From assembly GCA_018606725.1 (NCBI GenBank), contig JAGYID010000047.1, positions 1-58,679 on the forward strand: a stretch of DNA of 58,679 nucleotides. The letters are read 5' to 3'. Position numbers and translations under genes: made by a program. The DNA is from Acidobacteriota bacterium (GTDB taxonomy: Bacteria > Acidobacteriota > Polarisedimenticolia > Gp22-AA2). Shown here one piece after another: positions 49,494-58,467 of this stretch (positions within the stretch are counted from its first letter, which is position 1; every line of letters starts with the position of its first letter). The notes beneath the pieces are model-generated. The model did not search any database, had not been told where the DNA came from, and was given only the letters and a program-made list of their open reading frames with translations.

Positions 49494-51482
49494 TCAGGCA
49501 GCCTGCGTGATGTCGAGGGTCTCGCGCACCTTGCGCGCCAGCGCCTGGGGCGAGAACGGCTTCGCCAGGAAGGCGATCCCCTGCTCAAGGATGCCATGTT
49601 CGACGATGGCGTCTTCGGTATGCCCCGACATGTAGAGAACGCGCATGTCGGCGCGCAGCGACACGAGCGTCTCGGCCAGCTCGCGGCCGTTGGCCTCGGG
49701 CATGACGACGTCGGTCAGCAGGAGATCGATCGGGCCCTTGTGACGCTCGCAGATGCGCAGCGCGTCACCGCAGCCCTGCGCCTCGAGGACGGTATAGCCG
49801 CTGCGCGACAGCACGTCGCGCACGAGGGTCCGCACCATGGTGTCATCCTCCACCACCAGCACCGTCTCGGAACCGCCGCGCACCTCGCCGACGGTGGCCG
49901 TTCGCAGGGCTTGCGCGTCGCCGTCGACGATCGGCAGGTAGATCCGGAACGTGGTCCCCTGGTTCGGCGCCGTCTCCGCCCAGATGTAGCCACCGCTCTG
50001 CTTGACGATGCCATACACGGTCGGCAGACCGAGGCCGGTTCCCTTGCCGACCTCCTTGGTGGTGTAGAAGGGCTCGAACAGGTGGGCGCAGGTCTCCTCG
50101 TCCATGCCGCAGCCGGAGTCGGCGATCGACAGCAGGACGTAGCGGCCCGGCGGCGTCGGCGGGTGCTGGCGGGAGAATTCGGCGTCCAGGAAGACGTTGG
50201 TGGTCTCGAGGCTCAGCCGGCCGCCGGTCGGCATGGCGTCGCGGGCGTTGACCGCGATATTCAGGACCACCTGCTCGATCTGCCCCGGGTCGACCCTGAC
50301 CCGCCCGATCCCCGGGTCGAGGCGGGTCGCGAGATCGATGTCCTCGCCGAGAACGCGCCGCAGCACCACCTGGATTTCCGACAGCACCTCGTTGAGGTCG
50401 AGGACCTTCGGCTGCAGGACCTGCTTGCGGCTGAAGGCCAGGAGCTGCCGCGTCAGCGACGCAGCCCGCTCCGCCGCCTTGCGGATCTCCTCGATCCCGT
50501 GCCGGCGGGCATCGCCGTCCTGGAGCTGCCGGGCCAGCAGGTCGCCGTGCCCGGCGATGACGGTCAGGAGGTTATTGAAGTCGTGGGCCACGCCGCCCGC
50601 CAGCCGCCCGACCGCCTCCAGCTTCTGCGACAGCCGGAGCTGCTCCTCCAGCGCCAGCCGCTGGGTGATATCGCGCCCGACGACCTGCACCGCCGGCCGG
50701 CCGTTGTGCACGAAGTACGAGCCGGCGATCTCCACGTCGACGACACCCCCGTCGAGCCGCAGCAGCTTCTGGCGGGCGAACTGGCTCGGCCGCCGGTCCG
50801 CCACCACCCGTCGCACCCGCTCCTCGACCGCCTCGCGGCAGTCGGGGTGGACGATGTCGAGGACCGGTACCCCGACCAGGTCCTCCGGCGCGCGCGCGGC
50901 CAGCAACCGGACCGTCGCCTGATTGGCGAACACCAGCCGGCCGCCGCTGTGGATGAAGATGGCGTCCGGTGACAGCTCCACCAGCCGGCGGTAGCGATCT
51001 TCGCTGCCGCGCAGCGCCTCCTCCGCCTTCTTCTGCTCGGTGATGTCCCGCTGGGTCCCCCAGGCACGCCGGATCATCCGGCCCTCGAGAACGGCGATCA
51101 GGTTGTTGAGGAAACACTTCGGGTTGCCGGACGCATCGACCTCGTGCGATTCGGCGTCGCGCAGGTTGTAGCCCGAGCGGATGAACGCCTTGAGGAAATC
51201 GATATTGCGGGGATCGGACGGCAACAGCACTTCGGCGACGCTCCTGCCGAGGAGCTGCGCGGCGTCCTGCAACCCGTACATCGCCGCCATCGCCGAGTTC
51301 ACCTCGGTGAAGGCGGCGCGCTCGAACATCAGTCGGATCTGCTCGTCCTCCGGGAGGTCGATGGAGATCGGCTCCCCCACTTCGACGCACCAGATCCCCT
51401 CGCTGCTGTGCTCGATGAAGGCGCGGTACCGCTCGTCGTCCCGGCGTCGCGCCTCCTGGGACCCACGCCAGAATTTCCTCAT
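49494..51482 (-). CDS. PAS-containing hybrid sensor histidine kinase
   Basis: A 662-aa soluble protein without membrane segments. PAS1 (about 15-150, FIEHSSEGIWCVE...NSAMAAMYG) and PAS2 (about 160-285, LVELSPDAIFIHSGGRLVFANQATV) are followed by HisKA with the phospho-acceptor His in GGVAHDFNNLL. HATPase_c follows with N, G1 and G2 boxes (NIAVNARDAMP, ADSGCGMD, GTGLGLPTVYGIV). A C-terminal receiver domain has the Asp in LLLTDVVMP and the Lys in LAKPFSP. ATG 51482 (MRKFWRG) is preferred; the upstream GTG 51512 touches the GGAGGT too closely. No output regulator is adjacent. Confidence 0.88.
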   Translation of the reverse strand: MRKFWRGSQEARRRDDERYRAFIEHSSEGIWCVEVGEPISIDLPEDEQIRLMFERAAFTEVNSAMAAMYGLQDAAQLLGRSVAEVLLPSDPRNIDFLKAFIRSGYNLRDAESHEVDASGNPKCFLNNLIAVLEGRMIRRAWGTQRDITEQKKAEEALRGSEDRYRRLVELSPDAIFIHSGGRLVFANQATVRLLAARAPEDLVGVPVLDIVHPDCREAVEERVRRVVADRRPSQFARQKLLRLDGGVVDVEIAGSYFVHNGRPAVQVVGRDITQRLALEEQLRLSQKLEAVGRLAGGVAHDFNNLLTVIAGHGDLLARQLQDGDARRHGIEEIRKAAERAASLTRQLLAFSRKQVLQPKVLDLNEVLSEIQVVLRRVLGEDIDLATRLDPGIGRVRVDPGQIEQVVLNIAVNARDAMPTGGRLSLETTNVFLDAEFSRQHPPTPPGRYVLLSIADSGCGMDEETCAHLFEPFYTTKEVGKGTGLGLPTVYGIVKQSGGYIWAETAPNQGTTFRIYLPIVDGDAQALRTATVGEVRGGSETVLVVEDDTMVRTLVRDVLSRSGYTVLEAQGCGDALRICERHKGPIDLLLTDVVMPEANGRELAETLVSLRADMRVLYMSGHTEDAIVEHGILEQGIAFLAKPFSPQALARKVRETLDITQAA

Positions 51483-51595
51483 CGTCACCCGCGCAGCCCG
51501 CGTCGCGGACACACCTCCGCGGTCGGAGCACCGGGCTCAACTTAGGGCCCGGCCAGTCGCATGTCAATCGAGGCGCGCCTGACCTCTTTCCGTTG

Positions 51596-51601
51596 TACGA
51601 T
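51596..51601 (+). promoter_or_regulatory. -10 box TACGAT of a likely leaderless gene
   Basis: TACGAT ends 8 nt before ATG 51610; no Shine-Dalgarno. Confidence 0.4.
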
Positions 51602-51609
51602 TCGCCGTC

Positions 51610-52314
51610 ATGGATGTGATCCGAGAGCAGGCCCGCCTGACCCTCCTGCTCGGCGTGCGCTCCCCGGCCGTGGCGATCGCCTTCCGGGAAGCGCCGCCGG
51701 CCGGCGTGCCGCGCGTCGCCGCGATGGCGCCCGCGGGCTGTGCCTACTGGCGGCTCGCGGCCGAAGGGCGGACCTTCTACACCGAGGCGGCCGACCATCT
51801 CGGCTGCCCCGTCGGGGCCCACACCCACGGCATCGATCTGCCGCCCGACGCATCGGCCGGTCTGCAGAGTCTGCTGACGATGATGATCGATCTGCAATAC
51901 CTGAAGCAGGAGGAAATCCCATCGATCCCCCGCCGCCCGGGACGATTCGGAGTGGCGGTGTACGCGCCGCTCGACCGGATGCCGTGCGAGCCGGACGTCG
52001 TCCTGGTGTACGGCCACGCCCGGCAGATGATGCTGCTCGTCGAGGCGGCGGCGTCGGCCGGGGTCGCCGGCGAGGGGCCCGCGATGGGACGCCCGACCTG
52101 CGCCGTCCTGCCGGCGGCGATCGCCTCAGGCCGCACCGCCGCCAGCTTCGGCTGCGTCGGCAATCGCGTCTACACCGGCGCCGCGGACGACGAAGCCACC
52201 TTCGCCCTGCCGGGGAGCCGTCTGGGCCTGATCCTCGATCGACTGGAAGTCATCGTCAGCGCCAACCGCAGCCTCGAGCAGTTCCACCGGGAACGGCTCC
52301 AACCACCGCGCTGA
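51610..52314 (+). CDS. DUF169 family protein
   Basis: A 234-aa cytoplasmic protein. The pattern SPAVAIAFREAPP near the N-terminus, then APAGCAYWRLAAEGRTFYTEAADHLGCPVGAHTHG and PTCAVLPAAIASGRTAASFGCVGNRVYTG, is that of DUF169 proteins, whose role is not established. The conserved cysteines (C-x-YWR, GCP, PTC, GC) suggest a cofactor or metal. The start is supported by the TACGAT box 8 nt upstream. It is a single gene between the divergent histidine kinase and the convergent FG-GAP gene. Confidence 0.78.
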   Translation: MDVIREQARLTLLLGVRSPAVAIAFREAPPAGVPRVAAMAPAGCAYWRLAAEGRTFYTEAADHLGCPVGAHTHGIDLPPDASAGLQSLLTMMIDLQYLKQEEIPSIPRRPGRFGVAVYAPLDRMPCEPDVVLVYGHARQMMLLVEAAASAGVAGEGPAMGRPTCAVLPAAIASGRTAASFGCVGNRVYTGAADDEATFALPGSRLGLILDRLEVIVSANRSLEQFHRERLQPPR

Positions 52315-52350
52315 ACGGCGGCGCGGCGGCCACGCCGATCCGCTCCCGGG

Positions 52351-53916
52351 TCAGTGCGGCGGCCGCGGCCGGCTCTCCGACTGCAGCTTCTGCAGATGGT
52401 TGCGCACCGCCGGCACCGACTCGATGAGGGCGACGCGCGCCGCCAGCCGGTCGACGTCGGCGCGCAGCGCCGCCAGCGCCGCCTCCTGGGCGGCATCCGA
52501 CGCCTGCAGACGGCCGGCGGCGGTCACCAGCGCCCGCACCGCTCCGCTCAGAGCCTCCAGGTCCGCCTGCAGCCCCCGCACATCCTCGGCCAGTGCCGCG
52601 ATGGCCTGGAGCGGCAGAGCGGCGTAGAGCGCGTCGCAGCTGTCGCCGATGTCGTTGCGATCGTCGTCCTCCTGCGCCGGGTTCGCCAGCGCGGCGCAGT
52701 TGTCACAGGCGTCCCCGGCGCCATCATGATCCTGATCGCGCTGATCGTCGTTCGGGACGAAGACGCAGTCGTCCCGCTCGTCGGGCACGCCGTCACCGTC
52801 GACATCGACCGTCTGGTTGATCAGGACCGTGAGCGCGGCGCCGCCGGCGTCGGCGACCACCAGGTCCGCCCGCCCGTCGCCGTCGACATCGGCCGAGGCC
52901 ACGAAGACGGGCCGTGAGCCGGCGCGCAGCCGATTCTCCGGGAAGAAGCCGCCGCGCCCGTCCCCCAGCGCGACCGAAACGTCGCCTGAGCCGGCGTTGG
53001 CAGTCGCCAGATCGGGCCGGCCATCACGATTGACGTCCAGCGCCACCACGGAAACCGGCCCGTTGCCGACCGCCACAACTCCCCCGGGGGCGAAGCGGCC
53101 GACGCCGTCGCCGAGCAGCAACTGCACGATGGCGGCGCCGGAATCCGCCACCGCCACGTCAAGGTCGCCGTCGCCGTCCGCGTCGAGGATCGCCAGCGCC
53201 GCCGGCGACGCCCCGGCCGGATAGTCGTGCGCGGTGCCGAACTTCCCGGCCGGATCGCCCGCCAGGATCGACACTTCGTCCGAGCCGCCGTCCGCGACCG
53301 CCAGGTCGAGCCGGCCATCGGCGTCGAAATCGGCCGCGTCGACGAAGCGCGGGCTATCGCCGACGGGGAAGGTCTTGGGGGGCGCGAACGCGCCGGTGCC
53401 GGCGCCCGCCAGCTTCACGACGTTATCCCCCGAGGCGTTCGCCACCACGACGTCGAGATGACCGTCGCGGTCGAAATCGCCGCCGACCACCCACGACGGT
53501 CGCTCACCGGCGAAGAACCGGTTGCCCCCGCCGAAGCGGCCAGCGCCGTCGCCGAGCAGCAGGCTGATGTCGTTGGAGCCGTAGTTGGCGACAACGACGT
53601 CGAGCCGGCCGTCCTGGTCGAAATCGCCCATCGCCACGGCGACGGGCGACGATCCCGCCTGGTAGCGCGATGGCGGTCCGAAGCCGCCGGCCCCGTCCCC
53701 GAGGAGGACCGCGACGCTCAGCGAAGCGGGCAGGGCGATCGCCACGTCCGGATGGCCGTCGCCGTTGAAGTCCGCGATCCGGAGGGCGGCGGGACCGCCC
53801 CCGGCGGGGTACGCCTTCGGAGTCGCGAACGAGACGGACTGGGCGCGGGCCGGTGACATCGACCACAGGCCGGCGACCAGCGGGAAAAACAGCGCGGTCA
53901 GGCGCGTCATCCTCAT
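52351..53916 (-). CDS. Secreted FG-GAP/VCBS repeat protein with TSP3 loops and a coiled-coil tail
   Basis: A 521-aa exported protein. A signal peptide (RLTALFFPLVAGLWSMSPARAQ) is followed by seven FG-GAP repeats of about 46 residues with Ca2+-type loops (DFNGDGHPDVAI, DFDQDGRLDVVV and similar, about 40-360). Thrombospondin type-3 loops (DVDGDGVPDERDDC, DHDGAGDACDNC, about 365-425) and a C-terminal Ala/Leu coiled coil (about 440-505) complete it. ATG 53916 is chosen over 53928 because GGGAGGTTTC lies directly upstream. It likely folds as a seven-bladed beta-propeller outside the cell. It shares the TSP3 module with the two giant proteins at 4.9-12.4 kb. Confidence 0.83.
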   Translation of the reverse strand: MRMTRLTALFFPLVAGLWSMSPARAQSVSFATPKAYPAGGGPAALRIADFNGDGHPDVAIALPASLSVAVLLGDGAGGFGPPSRYQAGSSPVAVAMGDFDQDGRLDVVVANYGSNDISLLLGDGAGRFGGGNRFFAGERPSWVVGGDFDRDGHLDVVVANASGDNVVKLAGAGTGAFAPPKTFPVGDSPRFVDAADFDADGRLDLAVADGGSDEVSILAGDPAGKFGTAHDYPAGASPAALAILDADGDGDLDVAVADSGAAIVQLLLGDGVGRFAPGGVVAVGNGPVSVVALDVNRDGRPDLATANAGSGDVSVALGDGRGGFFPENRLRAGSRPVFVASADVDGDGRADLVVADAGGAALTVLINQTVDVDGDGVPDERDDCVFVPNDDQRDQDHDGAGDACDNCAALANPAQEDDDRNDIGDSCDALYAALPLQAIAALAEDVRGLQADLEALSGAVRALVTAAGRLQASDAAQEAALAALRADVDRLAARVALIESVPAVRNHLQKLQSESRPRPPH

Positions 53917-53989
53917 GAAACCTCCCATGAGACATCACGGCGCCCCGGCCGGGCCGGAGCCGGCGGCGTTCGCTCTCGTGTGCAGGCGC

Positions 53990-55576
53990 TCAGTCGACGA
54001 TCAGCGTTCGGCTTTGCTCCCGCATGAACTGGGCGACGTAGTAGGGGCCGCCGCTCGCCTTGCCGGACGAGCCGCTCCCCTTCCAGCCGCCGAACGGGTT
54101 GATCCCGGGCCAGGCGCCGGTGGTGGCGCCGGCCCGGCGATTGACGTACACCACGCCGGCCTCGATGCGATCGAAGAAGGTTCGAACCTCCTTCTGGTCG
54201 CGGCTGAACAGGCCGGCGGTCAGACCGAACGGCGTGTCGTTCGCCAGCCGCAGACCCTCATCGAGCGAGTCGATCTCCCACAGACAGGTGATCGGCAGGA
54301 ACATCTCCTCGCGCATCAGCGCGTGGTCCTTCGGCAGGCCGCCGATGATCGTCGGCCGGACGAAGAAGCCGTGGTGGAGCGGCTCCTTGGTGAGCTGCTC
54401 GCCGCCGGCCAGGATCTTGCCGTCCCGCCGGCCGATCTCGACGAAGCGCGCGTAGCTCTCCCAGGCCTTGCGATTGATCACCGGCCCGAGCCAGTTCTCC
54501 TTCAACACCGGGTCGCCGATGCTGATCGCCCTGGTCTTCTCGATCAGCCGGTCGGCGAACGCCTTGGCCACCGACGCGTGGACGTAGATGCGCGAGCAGG
54601 CGCTGCATTTCTGCCCCTGCAGGCCGAAGGCCGACTTCAGCACCCCGTCGCTGGCGGCGTCGAGATCGGCGCTCGACATGATGATCGCCGGGTTCTTGCC
54701 ACCCATCTCGGCGATGCACGGCTTCGGATAGTCGCGCGCGAACTTCCTGTAGATGTCGAAGCCGACCTCGCGCGAGCCGGTGAACAGCACGCCGTCGACG
54801 CCCGGGTTGGTGACCAGCTCGTCGCCGACGGTCGAGCCGGAGCCGGTAAGGTAGTTGAAGACGCCGTCCGGCAGCCCGGCCTCGCGGTAGCATTGCGCCA
54901 GCTCCCAGCCGGTCATCGGGGTGTCGGTGGCCGGCTTGAAGACGACGGTATTGCCTCCGAGGAGCGCCCCGGAGCTCGGCCCGCCGGCGAGCGCCATCGG
55001 GAAATTGAACGGCGAGACGATGATCCAGACGCCGAAGGGGCGGAGCACGTCGCGGTTGTCTTCCTTCTCGGACAGCCGCTGCATCGGTTTCTCGTAGCCC
55101 GTGTGCTCTTCGACCTGGTCACAGTAGTAGTTCATCAGGTCGGCCGTCTCCTGGACATCGCCCATCGCCTCGAGGCGGTTCTTGCCGACCTCCATGCTCA
55201 GCAGCGCCGAGATGTCGAAGCGGCGGCGCTCGATGGCCGTCGCGGCCTTGCGGATGAATGCCACCCGCTCCTTCCACGGCAGATCGCGCCAGACGGTCTC
55301 GTAGGCGCGGCGCGCCGAGGCGATCGCCGCGCGCGCGTCCTCACGCGTGCCGCTGGTGAACTGTCCGAGCACGACGCGCGTGTCGGAGGGGCTGGTGTCC
55401 TTGAATGTCTCGCGGCCGGCGACGTCCCTGCCGCCGATCAGCAGCGGGTGGGTCTTGCCGAATCCCTTGCGGACCCGCTCCGCCGCGTCGTCATACGCTG
55501 CGTTGAACTCCGGCGTCTGACCGGCCGCGAGGGTCGCGTAGGTGACCTTCGGCCCGCCGGGTTTGAGATCAGCCAT
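53990..55576 (-). CDS. L-glutamate gamma-semialdehyde (P5C) dehydrogenase
   Basis: A 528-aa aldehyde dehydrogenase of the RocA/PutA-C type, which oxidises glutamate semialdehyde (from proline) to glutamate with NAD+. Visible parts: VSPFNFPMALAGGPSSGALLGGNTVVFKPA, FTGSREVGFDIYRKF, AEMGGKNPAIIM with the Glu, catalytic Cys in GQKCSACSRIYVH, EEMFLPI and the end block NPFGGWKGSGSSGKASGGPYYVAQF. Length is close to RocA. ATG 55576 follows an ideal AGGAGGT site. No proline dehydrogenase is adjacent. Confidence 0.88.
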   Translation of the reverse strand: MADLKPGGPKVTYATLAAGQTPEFNAAYDDAAERVRKGFGKTHPLLIGGRDVAGRETFKDTSPSDTRVVLGQFTSGTREDARAAIASARRAYETVWRDLPWKERVAFIRKAATAIERRRFDISALLSMEVGKNRLEAMGDVQETADLMNYYCDQVEEHTGYEKPMQRLSEKEDNRDVLRPFGVWIIVSPFNFPMALAGGPSSGALLGGNTVVFKPATDTPMTGWELAQCYREAGLPDGVFNYLTGSGSTVGDELVTNPGVDGVLFTGSREVGFDIYRKFARDYPKPCIAEMGGKNPAIIMSSADLDAASDGVLKSAFGLQGQKCSACSRIYVHASVAKAFADRLIEKTRAISIGDPVLKENWLGPVINRKAWESYARFVEIGRRDGKILAGGEQLTKEPLHHGFFVRPTIIGGLPKDHALMREEMFLPITCLWEIDSLDEGLRLANDTPFGLTAGLFSRDQKEVRTFFDRIEAGVVYVNRRAGATTGAWPGINPFGGWKGSGSSGKASGGPYYVAQFMREQSRTLIVD

Positions 55577-55691
55577 CGGTGCGACCTCCTGTAGGGGTGA
55601 GCGCATTCTACCTTACCTGTGCGAAGATGCGCCTCCTCCCCGGATGGGTCATGCGGCCGGGGTCGGTTCTCAAACGGTGAAGGGGGGCGGC

Positions 55692-57422
55692 ATGAGGAAG
55701 ACTGTTCCTTTCGGATTGCGCCTGCGGTGCCTGTGCGTCGTCGCGGCCGCGGCGTTCCTGTCGGCCTGCGGCGGCGCCGCGGAACCGGCGGCCGATCTGG
55801 TCCTCAAGGGGGGACGGATCTACACCGTCGATCCGGCCCGCCCCTGGGTCGAGGCGGTGGCTGTGCGCGGTGATCGGATCGTCAAGGTTGGCTCGGAAGC
55901 CGACGTGCACCCCCTCGAGGGGCCGCAGACCCGCATCGTCGACCTCAAGGAACGTCTCGCGCTGCCGGGGATCATCGACGGGCACACGCACTTTCTCGAC
56001 GGCTCGATCGGGCTGGACCAGGTCGATCTGACCGGGGTCACCGCCCTGCCGGAAATCCAGGAGCGCGTCCGGACATACGCCAGGGAGCATCCGGACGAGC
56101 CGTGGATCCTCGGGTTCGGCTGGCTCTACTCGACCTTCCCCGGCGGGCTGCCGAACGCCTCCGACCTGGACGCGGCCGAGAAGAACCGGCCGGTGTTCCT
56201 GTACGCCTATGACGGTCACACGAGCTGGGCCAACAGTGCCGCGCTCCGGGCGGCCGGGATCGACGCCAGAACGCCGCCCCTGCCGGTCGCGCAGGGCGAG
56301 ATCGTCAGGGATTCCAAGACCGGTGCGCCGACCGGAGCCCTCAAGGAGGGGGCGGCGGGGCCGATCGAGCGGCTCCTGCCGAAGCCATCGCGCGACAGGA
56401 AGCTGGCGGCCCTCGAGAAAGGGATGCGGCTCGCCGCCAGCCTCGGAGTCACCAGCGTGGTCAACTGCTCCGGCGGGGCGGACGAGATCGACCTGTACGA
56501 CGAGCTGCGCCGGCGCGGCGCGGCGACGCTGCGCACCGCGACGGCGTTCCCGATGCCGGACAGCCCGGCCGAGCTGACCGACGCCACCATCGCGAAGATC
56601 GTCGCGGTGCGCGACGCGCACGTGGACGACCGCTTCGTGCGGGGCGGCATCGTCAAATTCTTCGCCGACGGAGTCGTCGAGTCCAACACCGCCGCGATGC
56701 TGGCACCCTACGCCAACAACCCGGCGGTGCGCGGCACGCCGCACTACGATGCCCGCCAGCTCGAAGCGATGGTTCGGAAAGTGGATCAGGCCGGCCTGCA
56801 GATCTTCATCCACGCCATCGGCGACGCCGCGGTGCGCATGTCGCTCGATGCCCTGGAGACCGCGATCCGCGAGCGTCCCGGCCGGCAGCGGCGCAATCGT
56901 CTGGAGCACATCGAGGTCATCGACCCGGCCGACGTTCCCCGCTTCGGCGCGCTCGGGATCATGGCGAGCATGCAGCCGCTGCATGCCTACCCGGAACCGA
57001 GCTTCAATGACGTCTGGTCCACCAACGTCGGGCCGGCGCGCGTCGCCTACGCCTTCGCCTGGAACAGCATCGCGACGGCCGGCGGACGGCTGGTGTTCGG
57101 CAGCGACTGGCCGGTCGTCACGCTCGATCCTCGCCCCGGGTTCCGCAACGCCGTCCTGCGGCAGGACACCGACGGCACCCCGCCCGGCGGCTGGATCCCC
57201 TCCCAGCGCGTAACGCTCGAGCAGACCATCGCCGCCTACACCATCGCCGGCGCCTTCTCGACCGGCGAGGAGGATGTCAAAGGCTCGATCACCGAGGGAA
57301 AGCTGGCGGACCTCGTCATCTTCTCGGATGATCTGTTCCGGATCAAGCCGGAGGACCTGCACGTCGCCAAGGTGGACCTGACGATCGTCGGCGGTCGCGA
57401 GGTCTACCGGCGCGGCGAATAG
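55692..57422 (+). CDS. YtcJ-like amidohydrolase lipoprotein
   Basis: A 576-aa protein. A signal peptide with lipobox (FLSACGG, Cys about residue 26) suggests a membrane-anchored lipoprotein. The amidohydrolase family-3 domain shows GIIDGHTHFLDG (metal-binding HxH), GIVKFFADGVVESNT (candidate carboxylated Lys), HAIGDAAVRM, NRLEHIEVI and GSDWPVVTLDP. It ends with GSITEGKLADLVIFSDD, typical of the family. The substrate is unknown. ATG 55692 follows GAAGGGGGGCGGC. It diverges from the P5C dehydrogenase gene. Confidence 0.87.
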   Translation: MRKTVPFGLRLRCLCVVAAAAFLSACGGAAEPAADLVLKGGRIYTVDPARPWVEAVAVRGDRIVKVGSEADVHPLEGPQTRIVDLKERLALPGIIDGHTHFLDGSIGLDQVDLTGVTALPEIQERVRTYAREHPDEPWILGFGWLYSTFPGGLPNASDLDAAEKNRPVFLYAYDGHTSWANSAALRAAGIDARTPPLPVAQGEIVRDSKTGAPTGALKEGAAGPIERLLPKPSRDRKLAALEKGMRLAASLGVTSVVNCSGGADEIDLYDELRRRGAATLRTATAFPMPDSPAELTDATIAKIVAVRDAHVDDRFVRGGIVKFFADGVVESNTAAMLAPYANNPAVRGTPHYDARQLEAMVRKVDQAGLQIFIHAIGDAAVRMSLDALETAIRERPGRQRRNRLEHIEVIDPADVPRFGALGIMASMQPLHAYPEPSFNDVWSTNVGPARVAYAFAWNSIATAGGRLVFGSDWPVVTLDPRPGFRNAVLRQDTDGTPPGGWIPSQRVTLEQTIAAYTIAGAFSTGEEDVKGSITEGKLADLVIFSDDLFRIKPEDLHVAKVDLTIVGGREVYRRGE

Positions 57423-57450
57423 AGTCCCGACCGAATACTCGGACACGCTC

Positions 57451-58467
57451 CTAGCCGAACTCCGGCAGCGTCAGCCGACCCTCGTGGATCGCCACGAAGT
57501 CGGCGAGACATCCGTAGGCGGTCTGCATCAGCCCGGGGTCGACGTTGGAGATATTCACGGTCCCGGCCGGGTCAATCTGCAGCGTCAACCCGAGCGCCGT
57601 GCCCTGCAGCGACGCGAGAAACCCGCCCGGCTCCAGGCTGATCGGCTCGACGCCGACCCCGCCGCCGCGGTCGCCGTGTGCCGCCAGGCGGACGACCTTC
57701 CCGGCCCGGTGCTCGGCGCGGAGCCAGTCGACGTCGACCTCCGACAGCGGCACCCGCTGCACCCCGGTCGGCTTCAGTTCGCACCCCAGCAGCACGTTCG
57801 CGATGATCGTCGCCTTGACCGCCTGATCCCAGCCGTCCAGGTCATGCGCCGGGTCGGCTTCGGCGAATCCGCGCCGCTGCATCTCTGCCACCGCCGCATC
57901 CGCCGGCTCGCCGCGGGCGACCGCCTGCAGGACGAAGTTGCTGGTCGAGTTGAGGATGCCGCGGAACGACAGCACTCGTCCGACCGGGAACGCGCCCTCC
58001 ACCAGGTTGAAGATCGGCAGGCAGTCGGCCACCGCCGACTCGAACCGGAAGCCGCATTCCCGCCGCCGCGCCAGGCCGCGCAGCGCCGCTCCGGACCAGG
58101 CGATCGGTCCCTTGTTGGCGCTGACCGCCGCCACGCCGCGGTCGAGCGCCGCACGGAGATGGGAGGCCGCCGGCTCGCCGGTGCGCGGCTCGAGCGGCGT
58201 CAGCTCGAAGATCAGGTCGAGCGGCGCCGTCCGGATCGCGTCGAGCGTCTCGACTCGCGACGACCAGGCGCCGGCGATCGCCCGCTCCAGGTCGAGGCCG
58301 TCCGGCTCGATCCAGGCTCCCCGGCGCGCGCCGGCCACCAGCGTGACCGAGAATCCGATCCCGTGCCGCGCCCGCAGCTCGTCCCCCCTGTCCAGGAGCA
58401 GCCGCGCCAGCGTCCGCCCGACGTTCCCGAGCCCGATGAATCCGATGCGCCACACCCGCTCCGCCAT
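57451..58467 (-). CDS. Homoserine dehydrogenase-like oxidoreductase
   Basis: A 338-aa protein with an N-terminal Rossmann fold (IGFIGLGNVGRTLARLLLDRG), AVSANKGPIAWSG, the substrate-binding block ILNSTSNFVLQAVARG, and AEADPAHDLDGWDQAVKATIIANVL, where the Asp and Lys correspond to homoserine dehydrogenase catalytic residues. No ACT domain is present, so it is a short, feedback-insensitive form or a relative acting on another beta-aspartyl-type semialdehyde. ATG 58467 is the only good start in the N-terminal region. It converges with the amidohydrolase gene. Confidence 0.83.
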   Translation of the reverse strand: MAERVWRIGFIGLGNVGRTLARLLLDRGDELRARHGIGFSVTLVAGARRGAWIEPDGLDLERAIAGAWSSRVETLDAIRTAPLDLIFELTPLEPRTGEPAASHLRAALDRGVAAVSANKGPIAWSGAALRGLARRRECGFRFESAVADCLPIFNLVEGAFPVGRVLSFRGILNSTSNFVLQAVARGEPADAAVAEMQRRGFAEADPAHDLDGWDQAVKATIIANVLLGCELKPTGVQRVPLSEVDVDWLRAEHRAGKVVRLAAHGDRGGGVGVEPISLEPGGFLASLQGTALGLTLQIDPAGTVNISNVDPGLMQTAYGCLADFVAIHEGRLTLPEFG

